From contig BSBK01005137.1 of NCBI GenBank assembly GCA_027943335.1, forward strand, positions 2,501 through 66,500: a stretch of 64,000 nt of DNA, read 5' to 3'. The position numbers were made by a program, and so were the translations under genes. The first letter of the stretch is position 1. Each line of letters starts with the position of its first letter. Of the stretch, positions 11,581 to 21,372 are shown in pieces. This DNA is from Chamaecyparis obtusa. Taxonomy: Eukaryota; Streptophyta; Pinopsida; Cupressales; Cupressaceae. A model generated the notes under the pieces. It searched no databases and was not told the DNA's origin. It saw only the letters and a program-made list of their open reading frames with translations.

Positions 11581-14500
11581 TCATCCTTTCCATTTGACCA
11601 GATATTCTTCATATGTCCTGTTCCTTGTGCTTCTGCCAACACGACTCTCCAGTATGTCTTCAATCTCCTTGATATCTGAACTAGTTGCTGGAATACTCCA
11701 CTGTGCTGCTGTGATCTCATCTTCAACACCTCCTTCATGATACTCTGTCAGATCTGAAATGTTAAACACTGGTGAAATATTTAGCTCAGTAGGCAATTCT
11801 ACCTCATATGCGTTTCCTGAATCATGTTTCTTCAGTATCCTACAGGGTCCAAACTTCTTCATTTTCAACTTGTTATATGTACCAACCGGAAACCGCTCCT
11901 TCCGCAAATGAACCATGACTTCGTCACCAACTTGAAATTCCTTATACCTCCTTTTCTCATCTGCCTTAGCCTTATACTGTGCATTTATCTTGGTAATATG
12001 CTTCCTCACCTCCTCATGGATGTTCTTCAAGTGTTCTGCAAAATCCTCAGCTTCAGCACTACTTATTTCTCCTTTATCTATCTTTCTCAATTCAGATGTA
12101 TTTCTCGGACTACTTCCATATACAATCTGGAATGGTGATTTACCAGTGCTCCTGTTGACAGAATTATTGTATGCAAATTCCGCCTGTGGTAAAATCAAAT
12201 CCCATCCTGCTGGCTTATCTCCAACCAAACATCTCAGCAAATTTCCCAAACTCCTATTCACTACCTCTGTCTGTCCATCAGTCTGTGGATGATGTGATGA
12301 ACTAAACTTCAAATCTGTCTTCAACTTCTTCCACAATGTACGCCAGAAATATCCAACAAACTTAGTGTCTCGATCTGAAACTATGGTCTTTGGCAAACCA
12401 TGTAGTCTCACCACTTCTCTGAAAAATAATCCTGCTACATGAACAGCATCATTAGTCTTCTTGCAGGGAATGAAATGTGCCATCTTTGAAAATCTGTCAA
12501 CCACCACAAAAATTGAATCATGTCCCCGCCGAGTCCTCGGTAAACCAAGAACAAAGTCCATGCTGATATCCTCCCAAGGCTTCTCCGGTATAGGTAATGG
12601 CTGATACAACCCTGTATTCTGCTTCACTCCTTTCGCCATCTGAAATACTCTGCAACTCTGTACAAACTTCTTCACATCTTGCTGCAACTGTGGCCAATAA
12701 TAATTCTCACTAACCAAAGCAAGGGTTTTATCACGACCAAAATGTCCAGCCACTATGCTTCTCCTTGACGAGATTCTCCCTCATAGAACTTCGTGGAATG
12801 CACAACTGACTCCCTCTGAATAGCATATCATCCTGGATGATGAAATCCAACCATTTTGTCCTGTCTAGAGTAACAGGTTCTGTACAAGCTTTCCAAGCTT
12901 CACCAAAATCAGGATCCTCTGGATACAAATTCTTGAGTTCCTTGAACCCAACCACTTCAATCTGCATTTCTGTCAGCAATAGTTGCCTTCTGCTAAGAGC
13001 ATCTGCAACCCTATTAGACTTTCCACTCTTCTGTTTCAAAACAAATGTATAACTCTGCAAAAACTCAACCCATTTCAAATGCCTTTGATTCAATTTTCCT
13101 TGACTATTCAAATATTGCAAAGCTTGATGATCAGTATACAAAACAAACTCCTTAGGAAGTAGATAATGTCTCCACTTCTTTAATGCCTGAACTATAGCAT
13201 AAAATTCCTGATCATAAACAGAATACTTCCTCTTGGCATCATTTAACTTCTCACTGAAATAAGCAATAGGTTTACCTTCTTGGCTCATAACAGCTGCTAT
13301 TGCAGTACCACTAGCATCACAATCTACTTGAAACACCTTATTAAAATCTGGAAGTGCTAAAACAGGTTGTTCTGTAACTTTTTGTTTCAACAATTGAAAA
13401 CTCTTTTCTGCCCCATTAGTCTACTTAAACTCTTTTCTATCCCCTCTCATTGTTTCAGTCAAGGGTCCACAAATACTGCTAAAATTTTTGATAAACTTTC
13501 TGTAAAAGCTAGCTAGACCATGAAAAGATCTTACCTCAGTAGCACTCCTTGGAGTAGGCCATTCAAGGATAGCCTGTACCTTCTCTGGGTCCATTTTTAG
13601 ACCTTCTGCTGAAACTACAAATCCCAAATACACTAACTCTTTCTTCACAAAACTGCACTTCTTCAAATTAATCAACAATTTCTCTTCTCTCAACTTCTCA
13701 AACACCATACGAATATGCATCATATGCTCCTCCAATGTCTTGCTAAAAATCAAAATATCATCTAGGTAAACAATGACAAACTTACCCAGAAATACTTTCA
13801 GAACCTCGTTCATGAGCCGCATGAAAGTGCTCCGTGCATTGGTTAGCCCAAAAGGCATGACTAACCACTCATATAGTCCTTCCTTTGTCTTGAATGCAGT
13901 CTTCCATTCATCTCCTTCTCTGATCCGAATCTGATGATATCCACTCTTCAGATCTATCTTTGAAAAATACACAGCTCCACTCAAACAGTCCATAATATCA
14001 TCCATTCATGGCAATGGAAACCTGTACTTGATCGTGATCTTGTTTATTGCCCTAGAATCTGTACACATCCTCCATTCTCCATTCTTCTTTGGTGCTAATA
14101 CCGCAGGTACAGCACAAGGACTCAGACTCTCTCGAATCAATCCTTTCTGTAACAACTCATGTACTTGTCTGTTCAACTCCTCACTTTCTGCAGGTGTCAT
14201 TCTGTGTGCTGCCTTATTCGGTAAACTCGCTCCTAGGATCAAGTCCATCTGATGACTGATCTTCCTAACTTGTGGTAATCCATCAGGCACGTTATCGGAT
14301 ACAATATCCTGAAACTCATTCAACAAATCTGCAACTTCTACAGGAACATCTTCTACTTCCTCTTTACCAGCTTTTGGAATTAAAGCAAAACATACATGCT
14401 CATGCCTCATACCATCTAGGAATTTCCTTCCATCAACAAATGTTATTCTTGCATTACCACATACCTTTTCTTCGGTCTCCTTCAATGGCTTTAGCTTATG

Positions 14501-15139
14501 TCGCACTCCATCCTTTGTCAGGGAATAGGTATTCGCACGACCATCGTGTACAGCACATCTGTCAAATTGCCACGGTCTACCCAATAACATATGACATGCA
14601 TCCATAGAGATGATATCACATAGTACCTCATCTTGGTACCCGCCGATCTTGAACTTCACTAGGCATTGTTCATTGACCATGACCTTGTGGTCATCCTGTA
14701 CCCAGGCAATCCGATATGGATGTGGGTGTTTCTGTCTCTTGAGTTTCAACTTTGTCACCATCTCTTCTGACACCAAATTGTCAGTGCTTCCACTATCAAT
14801 AATCACATCACAACATTTACCTTCACACTTGCACCTGGTGCGAAACAGGCTTCTCCTTTGCTCAGGTTCATTCTCACCACTCAACAGGACTCTTCTGTTA
14901 ATCAACGTTTCTCCTCTTTCGGCATCTTCAGAATTTGATGATCTGGCATCTTCATCTACATGTGCAACTCTAGCCTGGCCTTCATTTCTCCTGTCTGTTC
15001 TGCCTTGTCGCTGAGGACATTCAAATGCCCTATGACCTTCTTCTCCACAGTGAAAACATGTTCCTTCGTGGAGACATTTTCGCGATGCGCGCTGAAACCC
15101 TAGCCACGGTCCTGGTGCAAACTGCCTCACAGTCGGCAA
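11581..15139 (-). pseudogene. gypsy unit B Gag-Pol polyprotein, broken, most of gag deleted
   Basis: The order from zinc knuckle to chromodomain is the same as unit A, with very similar residues. About 0.93 kb is missing: sequence equivalent to A 9556-10498 is gone, joining the leader directly to the knuckle (near 15062). Further lesions are TGA at 14006-14008 just before the RT motif MDDIMD (CGA-to-TGA), TAG for Trp at 13421-13423, a frameshift at about 12731-12753, and TGA at 11581-11583. One Cys of the integrase HHCC finger is Phe (near 12644). The integrase-to-chromodomain part is otherwise open over 390 codons. Without gag this unit could not move unaided. Confidence 0.92.
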
Positions 15140-15164
15140 TCTATTTACACACTCAAGAACTCCT

Positions 15165-15176
15165 GCTCTGATACCA
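15165..15176 (-). other. primer binding site, unit B
   Basis: The minus strand reads TGGTATCAGAGC two bases from LTR3, identical to unit A. Confidence 0.92.
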
Positions 15177-15178
15177 CT

Positions 15179-16049
15179 TGATGAAGGGTGCTCCCCTTAA
15201 TACCACAAACGCATAACAGAAATAGAGAAACAACAACAATTTGCAAGAACAGAAAATTGGCTTCTTATTATCTCCACAAATGTGGAATTACAAACTTTCA
15301 GAATTACAATATGCAAAGCCACATGGGCATTCCCTTACAATATTCTGTAGGACAAAGCCCCGAACTATTACCTAGATCTACTACCCCAGAACTATTCTGA
15401 ACTATTCCCAACTGCCTAAGACAATAATACAGCCTTCCTTATATAGGCAATTATCCACCGCCTGGGAAGGTTCCAGAATTTTAGCCAATAAGGCCGACCA
15501 AACTTAGAATTATTTTATTTTACATTTTATTACATCATAGCCGGCTCAAAATAACTTTTGAAACCCGAACAGAAATTTTGAAAAAAAATTATTTTTCGCC
15601 ATTTCGGGTGGCCCAACTTCCGAAGACCATAAGTCATCACCCGTTGACCCGCTCGACTATTATAACCCCATTTCGGAAACGCCACGAAGCGCTCTACAGG
15701 CTTGACTAGCGCAAGCACTCGTCACCCAAATTTTTGACCTCATTCGGGGCCTCTAAAGCCTTCAAAACTGAGTTTGAAGTTTCTGTACCCTGCTACCAAT
15801 ACCGAAAATCTTCAATATCTTCCAATATACACTTGATCTGGCAATGAAACTTTACTGGCAGACTTATATGACCAAAATGAACCTCCAAGAAAGAAATCAG
15901 ATCATTCTGAGCACATACGAAAATTACCCAAAAATAGTAACTTTCCATAAATAGCAGCTCTGCACAAAATAGCCCTTTATTGAATACAAAAATAGAAATA
16001 TTTTTGGGTGATGCAAGATTGCTCTTACACCCAGGATGCTCCTGCATCA
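15179..16049 (-). repeat. gypsy LTR3 (outer, 5' LTR of unit B)
   Basis: Same ends as LTR1, with one extra T near 15972. The TATA-like sequence is at 15437-15447. It is immediately followed by the target duplication GTATC and then dioxygenase exon 3. Confidence 0.93.
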
Positions 16050-16070
16050 GTATCGCTCATTACTCCATGC
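16050..16070 (-). pseudogene. 2-ODD exon 3, first 21 bases
   Basis: After acceptor AG (16071-16072) the exon starts in phase 0 and encodes AWSNER plus part of the next codon, matching the family's block just before the second iron-binding His. It ends at the GTATC target duplication of the gypsy dimer. Confidence 0.85.
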
Positions 16071-16155
16071 CTACAAACATTCATCCCTATTTCTGATCAG
16101 ATAGAAATACTAAAAAGAGACCATTAAAATGGTATGCGTAGAGAAAATGTCATAC

Positions 16156-16398
16156 CTTGAAGGAGTCCCCGACATTAATCACAAATGAATGAGGAAGTGG
16201 TTTGATGTTGAACCATTCACCCTCTTGAGATTGAATCTAAAGCCCTCCAACATTATCTTGGTAAAGAATTGTGAGGTAGTTCAGATCTGTATGGGAGGCA
16301 AGCGCTTCCTGTCCAACCGATAGGTTATTCATTGGATAGCCATTTATACGCAATGCTGCTATGCATTTCTCAAAGTGTGAATGGAAGAAAGCATTGAC
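16156..16398 (-). pseudogene. 2-ODD exon 2, 3' part, with iron-binding HTD
   Basis: On the minus strand this continues from 24194-24283, which starts after acceptor TTTTGTAG and encodes ETMATHTLSVLSLEKEMTK. The large-LTR element 16399-24193 sits between, duplicating TTGAC (16394-16398 and 24194-24198). The joined frame reads across the junction into NAFFHSHFEKC, then RINGYP, ALASHTDLNYLTILYQDN and KPLPHSFVINVGDSFK, ending at donor AAG|GTATGA (16154-16156). The iron ligands His and Asp are codons 16291-16293 and 16285-16287. A C-to-T change turned the Gln after VGGL into TAG (16237-16239). Confidence 0.88.
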
Positions 16399-19201
16399 TG
16401 TTACCCTAATTTTCCTTCCATGCAAATTTGGCTAAAAAATTCATCCTGGAGTCTTTGTTTTAACCTTGCCAAGCACCCCTAAAGATTTTATGACTTTAGG
16501 TCTTGTTTCCTGGCCTCTGCAATTTGTTTTACTCCCTGGTCTACAGTCTTAAAATTTATAAAAGTAGCCATTATGTCAAATAAACCCTGCAGACCCTAGC
16601 CTTCATTCTATTTGGTCGTTACCTTTTTTGGCCACTTAAGATCCTCAATACCCATGTGCGCTTTAATCCTATTGGCTAGTCTCAAGTTCTCTAAGTCTTC
16701 TGGCGGTTACTTTTCTTATTTAGCAAAATGACAACTGCATTAGTTCTCTTAGTCACCTAATATTTGGCAGTCAAATCTAAACGATCAGTGACTCAGTGAA
16801 TGGTTAGCTTCCCTTCAGTCACGTGTTTGCTAAGAAGTATGGCGGTATTTTTATGTGGGGTCCCAGTTAGAGAAGATCCGACGGTTGTCATGAGTTTGCG
16901 AAGGGTCTATTAGAGGCTTGCGATCTTGCGATAGCCGTCGATCTTCCCTTTTACTCAGTGCTTCAAACCTCATGTGGGTCCATTGCCACATTGTCTAACT
17001 TGGAGGCTTTTCATTGGTTGAAGGATGATGACTTGTATGTTGTCAGCAGGCCCGGTTGTCAGTTTCCTTTTTGCTCAACGGCTGGCATAAAGGCGCAAGG
17101 ATTTTTTCTGACACATGAGACTATGCACCGATCGTCAATCTTGCTTTGTTGTCAGAGCCTTGTCAGGTGGGTCCTTTCTTGCTGACATTCTCGCATCTGA
17201 TTGGTCGACAGAATGATGACTGGGATGTGTCAGTGGGGCCATGTCAGAGAATCTGCAAAGATGTCAGAGGGAAAGAGATCGATGATTAGCGCAAGTTTTG
17301 ATGGAATCTTTTGAGGGTATGTGATCATGCACTGACCGTTCATTTTTCTAGGTGTTTGGCCCCTATCAGTTGTGTCTGCATTGCCAGGTATGACTGGTTG
17401 CCAAGTGATGACGAGGTTCCAAGAGGGTCCGTTTGTCAGAAGGGTCCTGACTTAAATAGATCAATGGCTGGCGCATGATTTGATAGAATATTCGGCAGTC
17501 GTGAGATCATGCGCCTGCCATTCATTTGGAATCTTCTCTTCAATGGGTCCATTTTTAGAGAGGTGCTGAGGTGTTTGCTGATGGAGTAGTTGAAGCAAAT
17601 AAAAGATTGACATGTGGCAGGTTTGGGCCCAGGTTTGAAAAGTATTCTATGAATCAATGACCAGTGGGTTTTCTCTCATTTGCTTAATGAAATTAGGGTT
17701 AGTTAAAAGACTTGGGGATTTGGTGAAATGCCTTGTTCACTGAATCATTTGACCAGACTGGGGTTATGTAAAGTTCTTCATGACATAGAAAAGGGTCTTC
17801 AATCGCACAGTCACTGAATGACTTAGAGGAAGATAAGCTTGAGGTGGGTCCAAACGTCCTTTCATGCTGATATGCTCGATTCTCATTGGTCCAAATATGC
17901 TAAGGTGGACATTGACTTTTCAGGAGGGTTTGCGATTGTTGTAAAGTAATCTTGGCTGTTCATTTTCTAAGAAATAAAGAATATCAATGATCATGTTTTA
18001 AAATGATTGGCTAGCCGTTATAATTCAAATTCAAATATTTCTGCAGAGGGTTTTCTACCAATGATTGATTCAAACAAGCTACGGCTATAGAAGGTAGCTA
18101 AGAAATTTATGTCTTCAGGACATTTGCAGTTGAAAAGGATGATGAGGAGGTTAGGGTTTCCATCATGGGTCAATTCTTGTCCCTGTGAGGTACCATTTTT
18201 AGCATTCATGGTGAGACTTTGTGCAGGAAAGTTGATGAATCCAGGTTGGTTGTCTGCAGGCAATGTAGTAGAGGGATGGGCATGTAAACAAAATATCTAA
18301 TCAGCTATGGTATTGTAGAGATGCATTTATGATCAGACTTTTTTGAGTTAGGGTTAGTTATTATTCTATTGAAAATCTTGTAACCCTAGTTAGGTCTTAA
18401 CTCTTGCTTGTGTGCAAAATAGGAGATGTATATATATATTTTTTGTGGAGCTTTTACAGCTGAGAGGTTGGAATTGTAAAAAGAAAGAATCCTTTCTCAG
18501 AAGGCTATCCATGGTATTTCTTCTACCCTCCAGTCTTCTACTCTTGTAATCTCCCATTGATGATTTAAAAAACTCCAAGGTATTTGTGACATTTTCTCTA
18601 TCCCTATCCTTTCATTATTTGAAGTATCTCTTATTGAATTGAAGTTTATGCATGTTCAGTGACAATTTAGGGTTCCTAATCCCTCTTCTTTTCTGCAATT
18701 CTATGTGTTGTTATGTATGATTTGATGTGAATTCTCTTGTGGGTATACTTCAATCCCCTGACAATCTTGTTCCATTCCTACACCTAGTTGCAGAGGTGAA
18801 TGTCTGCTTGCAGGTCATAGTTTGTGTCTTATGTTTAGACCCCTCTATGAAATAGTTATGCAAGCCTATTTAAGAAGTTGTGATCTCCTAGACCTAAGTT
18901 TTTCATTGTCTTCATTCATCTATGCTGCAATTCATACCCTAATTTCGGTGTATCACCTACTAGGTAGTTTTCTTTCAAGCATTTTTACTTTCAAGTACTC
19001 TTTCTATCCCTTTCCCTCCAAAGAATTTTACTTTCCTATCTAGAAGAAAATTAAGGTGATTATCCAAGAGGAACCAGCCTAGAACCTGGAGGTCTCATCT
19101 CAGTTAGCATAGGTCGCACAACCTGGAGATGATTCCCATGTTATACTAAGTTATCAAGACCACAAGAGCTTGAAACAAGGGTGCAAACTTAGTGTATAAC
19201 A
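16399..19201 (+). repeat. left (5') LTR of large-LTR element, copy 1
   Basis: 2803 bases, TGTTACCCTAATTTTCC to GTGTATAACA. It has the unusual length of the family and a short conserved reading frame near its 3' end. Confidence 0.92.
18822..19043 (+). other. short hydrophobic reading frame in the left LTR
   Basis: The 73-codon frame begins MCLMFRPLYE and ends near PFPSKEFYF. Equivalents exist in the other three LTR copies of the family (23814-24035 plus; 56683-56919 and 61666-61902 minus). It contains long aliphatic/aromatic runs like a membrane segment. It may be only a by-product of LTR similarity. Confidence 0.35.
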
Positions 19202-19205
19202 ATTT

Positions 19206-19223
19206 TGGCATGCCTAGTGGGAC
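19206..19223 (+). other. PBS-like site of large-LTR element
   Basis: TGGCATGCCTAGTGGGAC begins with the TGG expected opposite a tRNA CCA end. The second copy of the family has TGGCACGCCCGTTGGGAC at the same place (minus strand, 61501-61518). I do not assign the tRNA. Confidence 0.6.
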
Positions 19224-19405
19224 TAAAGTTTAGATTCATGTTCACAATATGCTATCTCTAATATGCTGATAGCATGCTACAGACCTAGAAGAGGTCATTT
19301 TGCTGCATTTCTGGTGACTGTGGAAGGTCTACTGGTTTCAAGGATCAAGTGCTAGTATGTTTCAGATCTTTCATATTCAAATTCCAGCTAATTGTATGAG
19401 TAGAC

Positions 19406-21152
19406 ATGTCAAGTTATTATTGACAGTCATGTTACCCACCATCCTATTATGAGAGTAATGTTCAATGGACTAGTTATCAGCCTTATCAAAATCACCCAAA
19501 GCCTACTTTTACCCCAAGCTTCCATACTATACAAGGCTGCCATTATATCCAACATGCCCCAAATGATTTTGCCCTTGTGAAAGATTATGAAAGAGCCCTC
19601 CACCAAGAAGGGTCATGGGCACAAAGGGCACAAAAAAGAAATGCAAGGCTAGCTACCTCATCATGCTTGCCACCCACCCACCCCTTATGAGCCTAATTAG
19701 CAATAGACTCAGAGCTCAGACTTCATGAAAGAGAAAGATAGGACAAAGAGTGTGTTGCTTGATTTGATTAAGCAAGTGTCTGAGATCAAAGAGTAGCAGG
19801 AGATGGAAGCTCAGAGTTATGAGCAAGGGTTCATTCCCTACCAAATGGAAGAGACTCTTTTTGATGAGAAACAAATAAAAAAATCTCAAGAAGAGATCAG
19901 ACACCAAGATGACATTGAGACAGCAAGGTTGAGATAACAAATTGCTCAACAAGAGGCTCCTAGACCTAAAATCCCAAGCTGGAAGGCCCATTTGTCTATG
20001 CCTCCTGTGTCTCCCCTTGAGCCCTCTCAACTTCACATCCCAAGTTTTAAGGAAAAGAATTCTTTCCAAGAGCCTTTACTTGAGATTCAGTCTATCACTC
20101 TGCAAGAGCAGTCTGTACAACAAAGTTGTTCATCTCAAGAGGCCCCTTTGGTCTCTCAAGATGATGAAATATTGTGGATACCCCAATGGACTCTACCTCC
20201 TAGTTGTCAGATGCCAAGTCTTTTCAAAGATGACAGTCTAGTATCTGAGCAAGGGCATATGGTAAATGAGCTTTCATGTGTTGAAGGGGAGAGGAAGCCT
20301 AAGGTATCAGTGGTGAGTGATGAAGTGAACCAATAGGGTATAGAGGTGAGGATTGATGCTTAGCCTGAGCTCTTGGTTGGTTTGTTTGATGAGCTACCCC
20401 TCTTTGTTGATGATGAAAAGGAGACCATGCCACTACCTATGGGTGAAGATCAATCAGAACAAAAGATTCACCATCAACAAGAGGTTGATATAGAGGAGGA
20501 TGCCATGTCCTTGTTAGATAAGCTACCTAGTTTTGTTGAGCAGGATGATAAAGATATGATCACAACCACCTCTTTGAAGTTGCAGTGGATAGAAGAGATT
20601 GATCCTGAGGATACGTTGATTCAGGAACTTGATCTCATCTTTGAAGAAGAGGCTTCCCAATATGCAGGAGATAACCAAAGCCTCGGGGAAGATTGTTTGC
20701 AGGGCATCATAGGAAGCTTGTGCATGGAGCTTGATTGTGAAGAGCCGGTCATTCCTGGAGATCTTCAACATATTGACAACTTTAATGAGCTCTTTGCATG
20801 TTTAAATGAGGAGAATGAGAATCCCCTGTCCATGGAGGATAAGCTAGCATGGCTATCCATAGCGGGGGGCAACCATTAGGATAAAAAATAATCCATCAAG
20901 GAAGGTCCCACCCTCAAACTTTCAAGGGGCTGCCCTATCAGATACCTGGCCTAGAAGGAGTTTACTAAGACACCCTCATATGCTCAAAATCAAGTGAGCG
21001 AGGTTGATCTAAAATTTGAAGAGGCAATTCATCCTCATTTGATAAATTTTTATGTGCCTCATGTCTTTGTAGCTACCCTTATGTGCTTAATGCAAAATAT
21101 CCTAATGAGAAAGGGTAGTTATTTCAACCAACCAGTGCATGGTTTTGTTTGA
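19406..21152 (+). pseudogene. unknown protein of the large-LTR element, copy 1 (broken)
   Basis: I do not recognise this protein. Comparing the two copies defines its extent: it starts with MSSYY and a Tyr/Pro/Gln-rich N-terminus (PPSYYE, QPY, GSHYIQHAPN-like), followed by a charged segment likely to form a coiled coil (DLIKQVSEIKEQQEMEAQ-like). A Pro-rich linker with EPSQLHIPSF and IPQWTLPPSCQMP comes next, then an acidic half with a duplicated motif, LFDELPLFVDDE and LLDKLPSFVEQDD. The C-terminus is Cys/Met-rich and hydrophobic (NILMRKG). This copy has stops near 19421, 19795, 20335 and 20878, and shifts of frame. Segment 20552-20758 differs entirely from the other copy. No zinc knuckle, protease or RT motif is present. 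A Gag-like structural role is conceivable from position, but nothing shows it. Confidence 0.7.
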
Positions 21153-21372
21153 TCATCTTCTGCACTAGTTAGTTTAGAGTAGGTTAGTTTTCCTACTTTC
21201 TTCCAATTTTCTAGCCTAGTTTTCCTACTTTCCAAGAAGTGCTCTAGCACAGCTCCATTTTTGTCTCTCTATCATTTTTGTGCTCAGAAAGATGACCCCA
21301 TGCCCAATGGATATGTCAAGGCCACTGGTTTTCCATGTCTAGCAGGTTGACATCCAGTAGAAATCACCAAAA

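Larger units (their letters stand above)
5094..16049 (-). mobile_element. tandem (dimeric) Ty3/gypsy chromovirus-type element, LTR-int-LTR-int-LTR
   Basis: Three LTRs of 870, 870 and 871 bases enclose two internal regions in the same minus orientation (A: 5964-10603, B: 11474-15178). The whole structure is bounded by one 5-base duplication, GTATC (5089-5093 and 16050-16054), while the middle LTR has no duplication of its own. The PBS complementary to initiator tRNA-Met follows LTR2 and LTR3. The internal regions encode Gag-Pol with the order GAG, zinc knuckle, protease, RT, RNase H, integrase and a C-terminal chromodomain, so it is a chromovirus. Both units are defective. It interrupts exon 3 of the dioxygenase gene. 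Confidence 0.93.

Noticed and set aside
18109..18300. Open frames inside the large LTRs (for example 17436-17657, 18018-18300, 23010-23318, 58108-58714)
   Set aside because: They are not kept in the same frame across LTR copies, unlike the MCLMF frame, and show no domain.
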